From the NCBI GenBank assembly GCA_021797555.1, contig JAJZZM010000006.1, forward strand, positions 44,484 to 108,483: DNA of 64,000 nucleotides, given 5' to 3'. Made by a program: the position numbers and the translations under genes. The DNA is from Thermoplasmata archaeon. Its GTDB lineage: Archaea > Thermoplasmatota > Thermoplasmata > Thermoplasmatales > Thermoplasmataceae. The notes below the pieces were generated by a model. That model was not told the origin of the DNA, ran no database searches, and worked only from the letters and a program-made list of their open reading frames with translations. Numbering within the stretch: the first letter of the stretch is position 1; each line of letters begins with the position of its first letter. This document shows, piece by piece, positions 46,833-55,693 of this stretch.

Positions 46833-47714
46833 ATGATAGAAAACAATAGATATGGAAAAATAAGAAGCGTGGTCAAACATATGAAGAAAGAAGATAGTAT
46901 GATGTCACTTCTACTACATGATATGTTCTTCAAAATTGGATTTGCCATAGTAGGATTTTTCGTGGCAATGGCAATAATATCCTTCTTTTATTTGCCCTAT
47001 AATCCAATAGCATCAACCGGACCGTTATGGTCACCTCCATCATTTTCTCACCCCTTTGGCACAACAGCTTCAGGGCAGGATCTTTTTAGCCAGTGGATGT
47101 ATGGTTCACAGCCAACGCTCTTTGTGGCCTTTTTTTCTGCGTTTGTATCAGCTTTGTTTGGTATTCCAATAGGTTTGTTAGCAGGCTATTTTAAGCGTGC
47201 CGATGAACCCCTTATGAGATTTGCTGATATTTTCCTTATACTACCCATTTTACCACTGTTAATTGTCATTGCAACCTTTGTCAGGCCTACAAATGTATCT
47301 GCATCCATAATAATAGGGGTACTATCATGGCCATGGATGGCCAGAACGGTAAGATCTTCAGCACTTTCAATAAAGCAATCCCCATATATTGAAGTGGCCA
47401 TAATGAGTGGAACTCCGCACTTACATATAATGAAGGATATATTCGTTCACATTTTACCCCTTATAATATCTATAAGTATATTCAGCGCAACCGGGGGCAT
47501 ACTTTTTCTGGCTTATATGGATTACCTTGGAGTGGGTCCAATTACAAGCTATGCGTGGGGAACAACACTTTTCTTTGCACAAACATCAAACGCTTTGTAT
47601 GTGGGCGCCTGGTGGTGGATAGTTCCATTTGGTATCAGTATAGGAATTCTGGCAATGGGATTCTCCCTGATTGGCTATAGTGTGGAAAATGCTTACAGGG
47701 GTGTAGTAGCATGA
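46833..47714 (+). CDS. Opp/Dpp-type ABC transporter permease (DppC-like)
   Basis: A 293-residue permease, the second channel subunit. The family block HPFGTTASGQDLFSQWMYG sits in the first extracellular region, and ADIFLILPILPLLIVIATF and SWPWMARTVRSSALSIKQSPYIEVAIMSG contain the EAA loop. It starts 16 bases after the dppB-like stop with AAGGTG as a ribosome-binding site, and its last codons overlap the ATG of the next gene (ATGA). Five or six membrane helices are visible. Confidence 0.88.
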   Translation: MIENNRYGKIRSVVKHMKKEDSMMSLLLHDMFFKIGFAIVGFFVAMAIISFFYLPYNPIASTGPLWSPPSFSHPFGTTASGQDLFSQWMYGSQPTLFVAFFSAFVSALFGIPIGLLAGYFKRADEPLMRFADIFLILPILPLLIVIATFVRPTNVSASIIIGVLSWPWMARTVRSSALSIKQSPYIEVAIMSGTPHLHIMKDIFVHILPLIISISIFSATGGILFLAYMDYLGVGPITSYAWGTTLFFAQTSNALYVGAWWWIVPFGISIGILAMGFSLIGYSVENAYRGVVA

Positions 47715-48505
47715 CAGGAAATGAAAATGTTTTGGAGGTTAGAAATCTTTCAGTATTCTATTCTTCCTACGGAGCTCAAAAAAAGGCTGTAAACTCAATT
47801 TCGTTTAACCTGAAGCGTGGAGAAATATTGGGAATTGTTGGGGAAAGTGGTGCCGGAAAGAGTACAATAGGTAAAGCCATAATGGGTATAATAGATCCTC
47901 CGTCTTATGCAACAGGAGAAATCATGTTTGGTGGAAAGAATATTATAGGAATGAATAACTACAGGCTGAATAAGATAAGATGGAATAAAATCACAATGAT
48001 TTTTCAGGCGTCTATGAATTCACTAAACCCTGTTCAATCAATAAGGTCTAATTTTATCTCTATCCTGCGGGATAAAATGGGAATTTATGATAAGAGCGAG
48101 TCAGAAAAAAGAATTGATGAAACATTAGCTAATGTAAACTTGCCTACGGGTGTTAAAGATTATTTTCCACACGAAATGAGTGGAGGAATGAAACAGAGAA
48201 TCCTCATTTCTCTGGCAATGATCACTTACCCGGAGATTGTAATTGCTGATGAACCTACTACTGCTTTGGACGTGATCACTGAATACTATGTTTTATCTAT
48301 TCTAAAGAGAACACTTAAGGCATCCGGGTCATCAATGATATATATAACCCATGATTTGCCATCGGTTGTTTTTACGGCTGACAGAATGATTGTGATGAAA
48401 GATGGAATTATTGTGGAGCAGGGAAGCACTGAAGATATAGTTGAAGCCCCCAAGGATGAGTATACAAGAAAATTGGTTTCCACATTAAATGAGGTGAAAA
48501 ATTGA
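47711..48505 (+). CDS. Opp/Dpp-type ABC transporter ATPase (DppD-like)
   Basis: A 264-residue ATP-binding subunit. Walker A GESGAGKST, Q-loop MIFQASMNSLNPVQS, signature HEMSGGMKQRILIS (M-S-G-G-M, typical of the DppD branch), Walker B VIADEPTTALD and the His-switch YITHDL are all intact. The C-terminal oligopeptide extension is short. It powers import together with the DppF-like partner whose TTG start overlaps its stop. Confidence 0.9.
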   Translation: MTGNENVLEVRNLSVFYSSYGAQKKAVNSISFNLKRGEILGIVGESGAGKSTIGKAIMGIIDPPSYATGEIMFGGKNIIGMNNYRLNKIRWNKITMIFQASMNSLNPVQSIRSNFISILRDKMGIYDKSESEKRIDETLANVNLPTGVKDYFPHEMSGGMKQRILISLAMITYPEIVIADEPTTALDVITEYYVLSILKRTLKASGSSMIYITHDLPSVVFTADRMIVMKDGIIVEQGSTEDIVEAPKDEYTRKLVSTLNEVKN

Positions 48506-49476
48506 ATAACTTATCTTCGAATGAGCTCGTTTTGGTTCAAAATGTTAGCAAATTTTTTGGTAAAAAAGGAAATATAGTGACTGCACTTCAGAATGTAACA
48601 ATAAGCGTTTCCCAATCTGAAAATTTAGCATTAGTTGGAGAAACTGGATCAGGAAAGACGACCTTGGGAAGGATTACATGTGGATTGGAAAAACAAAGCA
48701 AAGGAAAAGTACTACTCCTAGGAAAAGAAATAAATGAATATAAAAAAAATAATTTATGGAAAGTTACCCAGTATATCCATCAGGATCCTTATGGAGCTAT
48801 TAATCCACTGGAAACTGTTAGAGAAATATTAGAAAGGCCTCTCCGTTTCCTTCTTGCTATAAAAAATAGCGAAGAAAGGAACGAACTGCTAAGAGAGGCA
48901 ATTGTATCCAGTGGTTTGGATGTATCTTATCTTGATAAAAAAGGTAGCGATTTAAGTGGTGGTGAAAAACAAAGAATTCTTATTGCAAGAGCATTCATTG
49001 TAAAACCAAAATATGTGGTTGTGGACGAGCCAACCACTATGATTGATTTTATTCATAGAGACGAAATTATCGAAACGCTTAGGGCTATGGGGAACTCTTT
49101 TGGGGCAACTCTTTTGCTTATTACACATGATATAATGGTAGTCCCTAAAATAGCAAATAAAGTTGCTGTACTTCAAACCGGAAAAATTATCGAATATGGA
49201 GAAACAATGGAGGTCCTAAAAAGTCCATATCATCCATATACAGCTTTTCTCGCTGCCATAAACCCTCAAAAACTCTTGGGCAATAAAAAGATAATGGATT
49301 ACCTTGATAACTATGGACAAAACAAAACAAAAATAATTGGTACTGACCATGGTTGCTCATATGCCCCTCTTTGCCCCTTGGCCGATAGTCATTGTAGAGA
49401 GAATGTTCCACCATTAATGGAAGCTTCAAGCAATCATTATGTAACATGCTTCAAACCGGGCCAATTCAATTTCTAA
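48502..49476 (+). CDS. Opp/Dpp-type ABC transporter ATPase (DppF-like)
   Basis: A 324-residue second ATP-binding subunit. Walker A GETGSGKTT, Q-loop YIHQDPYGAINPLET, signature DLSGGEKQRILIARA, Walker B VVDEPTTMID and ITHDIM are present. The C-terminal region has a Cys-containing extension typical of oligopeptide-type ATPases (GCSYAPLCPLADSHCRENVPP), which in relatives can bind an iron-sulfur cluster. The start TTG 48502 overlaps the preceding stop (TTGA). Last gene of the importer operon. Confidence 0.9.
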   Translation: MNNLSSNELVLVQNVSKFFGKKGNIVTALQNVTISVSQSENLALVGETGSGKTTLGRITCGLEKQSKGKVLLLGKEINEYKKNNLWKVTQYIHQDPYGAINPLETVREILERPLRFLLAIKNSEERNELLREAIVSSGLDVSYLDKKGSDLSGGEKQRILIARAFIVKPKYVVVDEPTTMIDFIHRDEIIETLRAMGNSFGATLLLITHDIMVVPKIANKVAVLQTGKIIEYGETMEVLKSPYHPYTAFLAAINPQKLLGNKKIMDYLDNYGQNKTKIIGTDHGCSYAPLCPLADSHCRENVPPLMEASSNHYVTCFKPGQFNF

Positions 49477-50049
49477 AAAGCTCGTTATATAATTTTTTAG
49501 ATTTTCCTCGCCTCAAATATTTTCTCTTTATCATAGGGATATGCAAAATTAGAAATGTGATCCTGCTGGAATTGTTATAACTGGCAGAAGAATATTATTT
49601 ATAAATGTAAAATCTATTTCATCAACAGCATATTATTGTGTTTTCAGTCAGGAAGATGGGCTGGTTGATGTTATTAGCTATTGCTTTTTTTCATGAACCA
49701 GCAGTCTTATGTTTTCTACAAAGATTTTAAAACAGTGATGAATTTAAAATAGTTACATTATGGTTAGATCTAGAGTCTATGGGCAATTAAAAACTATGAT
49801 TATAATTTAACTGCAAAAGTTAAGGATATTTAAATTATAGAATTGCACTGGCTGACTATAATAGGGTTTATTTCGATGAAACTGCTATTGACAATTTGAA
49901 AGTGACAATAAAATTCATGCACACTTTTTGGATTTACCCTATGAAAGGATTCAGCTCATGGATCACGTGGCAATTGTCCACCCATATAAAGAAGGAATAG
50001 AAAAGGAAATAGGAAAGGGCCTAACCCCCGGTGTCCCAGAGACAATGGA

Positions 50050-50338
50050 AAATATTGCAGGGATAGCCATTTTCATAAAAAAATATTCAAAGTGCAGTGG
50101 GATTTCAAGCGATGGTGTCTCAGGTACTGTGTTCTCTTGAAGAAAAGAATCTGGTTCTGCGGTTACAAAATTCAGTGGATACAATGGTCCATCTAATATA
50201 TCCCACAGAAAAAGGAAGAAAACTGGCCGGAAAGCCATAAGAATTGTTGATTATACTGATAGTGCTTTCTTTGCCATATTGAATGATAATATAGGTGAAT
50301 TCACTGTTATGCTTAAAAAACTGATTCCATCTAATTGA
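50050..50338 (+). pseudogene. Remnant of a MarR-family regulator
   Basis: In frame fragments, VSQVLCSLEEKNLVLRLQNS and DTMVHLIYPTEKGRKLAGK read like the recognition helix and wing of a MarR protein (L-E-x-K-x-L-V-x-R, then D-x-x-x-x-x-x-x-T-E-K-G). A one-base shift then opens RIVDYTDSAFFAILNDNIGE and on to a stop at 50338, the usual C-terminal helix. Upstream frames are interrupted. The remainder of 49477-50050 is unassigned. Confidence 0.5.
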
Positions 50339-50545
50339 GTCCGGAATCTTATTTTATTGATCATAAAACCTGACAAATATTTATTTATGTTTCAAGAATA
50401 TTCTGCTTGGGAACATTATGTGTCATTGCAGTGTAAGTAAAGGCATCACATAAATAAGCATGGCGGTGGCATATTTTCAAAGCTATTGATGGTGATAATT
50501 TCAATGCCATGCTGGAAAGTAAAAAAATTTAGGAGGTGAAAAACT

Positions 50546-50881
50546 ATGGAGGAGTATTCGTGGAGCAAAATCGAAAAAAAGGAGGCAAGAAAAATATTTA
50601 ATGAGGCCATGCAGAAAGAATGTGATATCATGATAGAGAGGATTAGAGACTTTTCAGCCATGGCTACCTCACTTCAAGACCTCGTGGGAATTAATGATTA
50701 TCTGACAAAATCTCTGGCCAAAATATACAGAAAATATGATTACAGATATTCCCAGCTCATTAATCTGTTTGCGTTACTGCTTGCTGAAGAGAGGATATCT
50801 GAAAGTGATTTGGAAGTGTTTAGCGCCGATAAAGTAGAACGGATTATAAGTTTAGCCAATTTCATAAAGAGCAGGGCATGA
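50546..50881 (+). CDS. Hypothetical helical protein, 111 residues
   Basis: I do not recognise this protein. It is almost wholly alpha-helical by composition (EEYSWSKIEKKEARKIFNEAMQ, YLTKSLAKIYRKYDYRYSQLINL), charged, with no membrane segment. A strong ribosome-binding site (AGGAGGTG, 50531-50538) precedes the ATG. Its codon use resembles the sugar island rather than the AT-rich surroundings. A nearby inverted repeat (50878-50899 with 50920-50935) follows its stop and may be a terminator or operator. Confidence 0.5.
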   Translation: MEEYSWSKIEKKEARKIFNEAMQKECDIMIERIRDFSAMATSLQDLVGINDYLTKSLAKIYRKYDYRYSQLINLFALLLAEERISESDLEVFSADKVERIISLANFIKSRA

Positions 50882-50936
50882 CACGGTGAGAATGAATTTT
50901 TATTTATCAAAATCATTCCGTGTTATGAGATAATGG
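50878..50936. terminator. Imperfect inverted repeat after the 50546 gene
   Basis: CATGACACGG...AATGA is followed about 20 bases later by TCATT-CCGTGTTATG, giving a stem of about 10 pairs plus five, with a T-rich loop. It overlaps the stop codon of the gene at 50546. It could end transcription or be an operator. The rest of 50937-51194 shows no further assignable feature. Confidence 0.3.
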
Positions 50937-51194
50937 TCTGAACAGACATAAAAGGTTAAGAATTCGGGTTATTCTATTTTCTTTTTTATTTTATGCTAAG
51001 AATAAAGTCAATAAATAATTAGAAAATTGATATTGATGAAAATATAAAAGTTATAATTGTTAGAATTCAAAGTTATGACATAAATGTATAAAATTAATCG
51101 GCATAGTTTTTAATATTTTGTGATTATAACCATAGAAGTTCATTACAAAATAAGTAAAAAATCGGTGACAGTAATATGCTTAACATAAGTAAAT

Positions 51195-52079
51195 ATGAAA
51201 AAACGGAAAAAAGCTCTTGCCATAGTCACAGCCCAGGTGTTGTTTCATATAGATCCAAACGTGGATCCAAATCGGGAAGTAAAGGAATTTGCCATGATTA
51301 TGAAAGATCAAACAGATTCTATTGTAACGGCTTACGGCCGAACATCAGGGAGCGAAGTTGCAAAGCTAATTTTGGAGGAGGGATTGGACACCGTTGAATT
51401 TAAAAGTAGGATTTTGCACTACAAAGGCAGAAGGCATTTATCTGAGAAGAAAAAAAATAACGACCTTAAAAACAATGTTTCCGATTATCTCTCCAATTAT
51501 TGCCAGAAGTCAAAAACTTATGATGGGCTGATTGACCAGATTCAGTTTTTCCCTGATATTACGCACAAATATTTTGGTTCTGGAATCGATATAGAAAGGG
51601 AGAGTATAATAAACATAATGAAGACATTTACCGAACAGGAAAAAGCAAGTATTCTCGATGATGTTAATGCAAGAATTGACAAGAGGGACGAAGATTACAA
51701 GTTAGGAAATGAACTGGAAAAGTATCTTAATGATTTTGGAGATAAATACGGTATTGATTGCTATATTGATGAATTTGAGCGCGTAAATAAGCATTGTTTT
51801 TTAATCAAAATTTACATTGGAAATCGTGGGATACTAACGTCTTTTAATGGTACTTTTTTGGAGTTGAGGGCCGCCCTGGTAAAAGAAATAGAATTAGAAG
51901 CAGGGGATAAAGTAACCTGCCCGTTCTGTGGGCGCAAGATAATAAGGTATGTGGCTATGAATGTAATAAAAAACTGTTATTGTGGTGCAAAGATTGTGGT
52001 TAGCAACTATAGGGTGACTAAAGGAAATGTCACTTATATAAAGAGAAGAGTGTCATTCAGGAAACCGGATGGAACTTGA
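51195..52079 (+). CDS. Hypothetical protein with C-terminal zinc-ribbon
   Basis: A 294-residue protein of unknown family. The N-terminal half is helical and charged (KKRKKALAIVTAQVLFHIDP, EVAKLILEEGLDTVEFKSRI). A basic/acidic middle with long helices follows (ILDDVNARIDKRDEDYKLGNELEKYLNDF), and the C-terminus carries CPFCGRKIIR and NCYCGAKIVV, four cysteines as in zinc ribbons that bind nucleic acids or proteins. It lies between the ABC operon and the GH12 genes and shares the island's composition. Possibly a regulator or nucleic-acid binding protein; no function can be assigned. Confidence 0.5.
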   Translation: MKKRKKALAIVTAQVLFHIDPNVDPNREVKEFAMIMKDQTDSIVTAYGRTSGSEVAKLILEEGLDTVEFKSRILHYKGRRHLSEKKKNNDLKNNVSDYLSNYCQKSKTYDGLIDQIQFFPDITHKYFGSGIDIERESIINIMKTFTEQEKASILDDVNARIDKRDEDYKLGNELEKYLNDFGDKYGIDCYIDEFERVNKHCFLIKIYIGNRGILTSFNGTFLELRAALVKEIELEAGDKVTCPFCGRKIIRYVAMNVIKNCYCGAKIVVSNYRVTKGNVTYIKRRVSFRKPDGT

Positions 52080-52322
52080 TTAATATCAATAAACATTTAC
52101 AGATCATAAACACTGCATTCCATTAAGTGCTCCGCAGGTATTTATAAGAGCTGAAGCCTTATTTTTAAGTGCTTCTGTTATTTTATTATTATAATATTAT
52201 TAAAATATATTATATTAATATTTTATTATAGAAATTCATCCATATATAAACTTAGTGGCTTTCTTTCTGGATCTTGATTTGTAAATACAAAAGTTATAAT
52301 ATATGCCTGTTGTATTAATAAT

Positions 52323-53147
52323 ATGACGGATAGAAAAATAAAAATTTGGTCTTCAGGAAATAATTTAAATTCGTACAGTACAATAAAATATGGTGCAATT
52401 CAGACAAACATGTGGAACTGTAACTCTATTAATGGTGAAGTTTCTATTGAATTAGATAATAACGTGTTGATTACAGATGTAAATTTAACAGATGCGGATA
52501 TAAAACAGAGAACAATTTTTGGATATCCTGAAATAACGCTTGGTTTGTCCCTCATGGGGCAAAGTTTTAACAAAACTGCAGAAAAAACACTAGATTTTCC
52601 CATGAAGCTTTCCAGCCTAATAAATGAAAATATAAAAATGGTTACTGATTTCCAAATAGATGATAGTTCTAAAAATGAGTTAATATTCAATATATCCTAT
52701 GACTTCTGGATAAAAAGAGATCCGTTAATTAGAAACCGCCCGGAATCAGATGACTGCGAAATAATGATTTGGATATATCACTCAAAACAACGTCCAATAG
52801 GAGTTATTGTGGATAGATTCAATCTAGATTGTAATTTAAATGGAAAGAAAACACAAATTCCGGTGGATATTTGGAAAGGAAGGGGGGCTAGATGGTTAAC
52901 AATCAGTTTTCTATTTGATAGGGACATGGTGCCAGAAAGCGCTGAAATATCTTTTGAATTGAAAGACATATTCAGGGTTGCAATAAATTTCATGGAAAAT
53001 ACTGACCCGGGTCAATTTCTTATGGGCATTGAACTTGGAACAGAATTTGGAAATCCAGATTCAAGGAGCACACTTTTACACTGGAAGTTGAAAAAATACA
53101 TAATTGAAAATGGAAAGAAGAAGTACAATATTCTAAAAAAGTGCTGA
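52323..53147 (+). CDS. Glycoside hydrolase family 12-like (endo-beta-glucanase) without export signal
   Basis: A 274-residue protein of the GH12 beta-jelly-roll family (endoglucanase/xyloglucanase, retaining). The nucleophile region reads CEIMIWIYHSKQRPIG (Glu146; E-x-M-I-W), and the acid/base region reads IELGTEFGN (Glu241). YDFWIKRDP and the FGYPEITLGLSLMG block match the membrane-anchored paralogue at 53731 (ILGYPEIGYGYNLEDE). It has no signal peptide or membrane segment, so it should be cytosolic, which is unusual for GH12. It may cut imported glucan oligomers. The start ATG 52323 lies about 240 bases after the zinc-ribbon gene. Confidence 0.82.
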   Translation: MTDRKIKIWSSGNNLNSYSTIKYGAIQTNMWNCNSINGEVSIELDNNVLITDVNLTDADIKQRTIFGYPEITLGLSLMGQSFNKTAEKTLDFPMKLSSLINENIKMVTDFQIDDSSKNELIFNISYDFWIKRDPLIRNRPESDDCEIMIWIYHSKQRPIGVIVDRFNLDCNLNGKKTQIPVDIWKGRGARWLTISFLFDRDMVPESAEISFELKDIFRVAINFMENTDPGQFLMGIELGTEFGNPDSRSTLLHWKLKKYIIENGKKKYNILKKC

Positions 53148-53730
53148 AGAATTAATTAGTGTTTTTCAAATAATATCTTTGATATTCTTTATCTCCATTG
53201 ACCTAGAATTACTTAAAAATTCGTATTTGTATAGTTCATCCAGATCCACATGACTCTTTCCTCAATACTCTGTCCATCTATGTGAACATGATCAAATCCT
53301 TAAATCTACATGTTGAAAGCAGTGACGGAATGTAATGATAATTATGCGAATCCGTTTCTGATCCGCATGTTCGGGTGATCTTGTATATGGCTACATGTCC
53401 TCTTATTACCTGTTCCACAAGGTTATGAGAAAATTACATTCCTCTTGATGGAGCAACTATATAAACCATAAGTCTGGACCATTCTTGATATATTCTGCAT
53501 GTTTGTGCGGTTACTATGTTGATTATACCTTTTCACGAGTTCATCTATTATTCCATCAAACTTGATTTTTGATTTTCATGGATCTACTCCCATTTATATT
53601 ATCATATTTCAGCTACTCCTTCAATTCTCAGAATAAGGAGTGAACATCCTCATATAGTTTCATTCCCATATCATTAATGTGTACCACAAAAACTTGGAGA
53701 TTTTTAACTAATTTTAAGAGACAATTTCCA
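53148..53730. other. Gap of 580 bases with decayed coding-like sequence
   Basis: On the minus strand between about 53580 and 53170 there are broken frames with coding character, for example NLVEQVIRGHVAIYKITRTC and a further serine-rich run, interrupted by stops. They look like a degraded transposase or other gene. I could not assign a family. No intact gene or RNA was seen. Confidence 0.3.
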
Positions 53731-54717
53731 TCACCTATTTTTTATTAGTATAACATCAGTTGTGCCAATACTAAAGCCATAGTACGATACACTCCAGTCA
53801 CTAACGTTGTTTGCAAGATTTTCATTACCGAATTCATTTCCGATCTCTATACCCATCATAGTGTATGTGCTAAGATTCAAATGCGAATCTTCACCTGCTT
53901 TGTTTATGAATTTTGATAGATTTAAAGTAATATTTGATGAAGATGATGAGTATTTTGTGTTCAGCACAAATGAAACGGTCTCCCATGGATTTGCTCTACC
54001 AGCAAATACATTCCATGTAGAAAGCATTTTATGTCCATTAATTGATATTGTTATATTGTACTGTCCAATCTGATTTCCTATTGGATGATTATCTTGAGAA
54101 TACATCCAAATCATTACTTCAAGATCGTTATTGGTAGGTTGATTAGAAGGTGTAGGATTTTGTTCAAGCCAGAGGTCGTAGGAAAAATCTATGGGGATGT
54201 TGGAAGGTTGCAACTTTTCAAAAGTGTAATTAGAATCAGAAGAAAAATTTAAGTTCGAAAATTTGTGATAGTTCATCGGAAAAATTAATGAAGAACTTTG
54301 AGCGTTGCCAAACATTTCATCCTCAAGGTTATACCCATATCCTATTTCCGGGTATCCTAAAATAGTGTAAACTTCAGAGATTACATTTTTAAAGGAGGAA
54401 TTCACAGTGAGTTGGCCATTCTCTCCTATATTCATTAGGGTGCTACCCTGTGCCTTTTCTAGATTCCATAAGTCCGGACCGAATGCACCGTATTTCAGGC
54501 TGGTATAATTGTACTTATAAATTGCATTTCCACTTGCATAGATTGCGCCTGTCGGAGGAAGATATGTTAGAGGATGTTTTGAGTTTCCCTGTGAAGGTGG
54601 GATTGTGATATGACCAGTTTTTTGTTGAAACATATGGTCGTTAAAATCTAAAAATCCCACAAAAGCAACTATTACGAGGATTATTACAATCAGAGTAACA
54701 AACATATGCCTGTTCAT
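53731..54717 (-). CDS. Membrane-anchored glycoside hydrolase family 12 (endo-beta-glucanase)
   Basis: A 328-residue retaining beta-glucanase. A hydrophobic N-terminal segment (FVTLIVIILVIVAFVGFL, 6-23) anchors or exports it, followed by a Pro/Ser-rich linker (IPPSQGNSKHPLTYLPP). The GH12 core has ILGYPEIGYGYN, the nucleophile region LEVMIWMYSQDNHPIG (Glu200), and MGIEIGNEFGNEN (acid/base Glu295). Similar secreted GH12 cellulases of Sulfolobus work in hot acid. It is convergent with the paralogue at 52323. It should cut beta-1,4-glucan outside the cell. Confidence 0.87.
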   Translation of the reverse strand: MNRHMFVTLIVIILVIVAFVGFLDFNDHMFQQKTGHITIPPSQGNSKHPLTYLPPTGAIYASGNAIYKYNYTSLKYGAFGPDLWNLEKAQGSTLMNIGENGQLTVNSSFKNVISEVYTILGYPEIGYGYNLEDEMFGNAQSSSLIFPMNYHKFSNLNFSSDSNYTFEKLQPSNIPIDFSYDLWLEQNPTPSNQPTNNDLEVMIWMYSQDNHPIGNQIGQYNITISINGHKMLSTWNVFAGRANPWETVSFVLNTKYSSSSSNITLNLSKFINKAGEDSHLNLSTYTMMGIEIGNEFGNENLANNVSDWSVSYYGFSIGTTDVILIKNR

Positions 54718-54810
54718 TAGAAAATATTTAGTTTAAATACTTTAACGGGTGGAAGTAGTATTTGCAAGTATTTTTATTTATAACTAATATGAACATGTAT
54801 GTTTCAGAAT

Positions 54811-54985
54811 AATTTTTTATTGGTTTCTTTCTGGCTTTCAGTAGGAAATGGGATTAAGTGGTTTTTACAGTAAATCGGATTGGTGGGCACAGGTCAATGA
54901 TAGAGACAATACAAGAACTAAATTGGTTTCTCTGGTTCTTACTGGGAATGGAGTTAGATACCAGAAAAATATTCTGAGCATATGA
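54811..54985 (+). pseudogene. Decayed N-terminal copy of the GH1 beta-glycosidase gene
   Basis: This stretch matches the start of the GH1 gene at 57166 but in opposite orientation: TTTCTGGCTTTCAGT, GAAATGGGATTAAGTGGT and ACAGTAAATCGGATTGGTGGG are shared almost exactly, and the similarity continues with indels for about 150 bases. Frameshifts and missing bases show it is not translated. It is a partial duplicate. Confidence 0.8.
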
Positions 54986-55104
54986 AGAAAAAGGTTATGC
55001 AATTATTAACGGCTGTTGAATTAAATCCACCTGAACTGTTTTCTATTTGCCTATCATAACAACTTTCTAGTGTACAACGGTAAATGGTATATATAGCAAT
55101 GGAA

Positions 55105-55345
55105 CTCTCTCTACTTATTGCTGATGAGGCAGTATAAAATCTTGATGCCATAGTGAAGGTAAGCGTTTTAGGTCTGCTCAAAGACATAAATAAAAAAAAT
55201 TCAATGTACCTACTCTCTACATAATCCAAAATATTGCAACAGTCTAGTATATATGCGACAGAATTTATGTGATAAACAAAGGCCGTATAGTGGAACAGGG
55301 TTTATTGGAAATATGCTGCTTTCAAAACCTAAAAATCATTCAAAA
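55105..55345 (+). pseudogene. Decayed ABC-transporter ATPase, C-terminal part
   Basis: Successive frames read ELSLLIADEAV (Walker B with a stop where S/T would be), NLDAIVKVSVLGLLKDINKK, and DRIYVINKGRIVEQG, in the order expected for an Opp-type ATPase, separated by stops and shifts. It is therefore the remnant of a second importer ATPase lying next to the GH1 fragment. The remaining 55346-55693 contains further broken frames with no assignable family. Confidence 0.6.
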
Positions 55346-55693
55346 TCAATGTAAAATAAATTAACTGCGGACTATGAAAAAGTATTTGACATGAAAGAAG
55401 CACATATAAAGCTGGTAAATCTAATGGACTACCCTAGCATATGATTTATACTATTTGTTTATAAATATTTTTCATAGATTGAATTTTATTGATGGCTTAT
55501 TGAAAGCAGGTTATTAGTGGACATGATAGTTACACATGCTATTTATTCTGAAGATCTTTTTCGGGATTTCTGCAATGGTCTATACCTCAAAGTTGATTCC
55601 ATATATGCAGGTCTGAAATTAAGTGACAAAAGCCATTTTTTAATATGGACTTTTATCACATAAAACGATAATCTGCACTAAGAGGTCCAAATT

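Noticed and set aside
49187..49447. Antisense frame in the DppF-like gene
   Set aside because: Shadow of the ATPase coding sequence.
54954..55229. 91-codon minus-strand frame over the ABC ATPase remnant
   Set aside because: The plus-strand ATPase remnant explains the sequence better.
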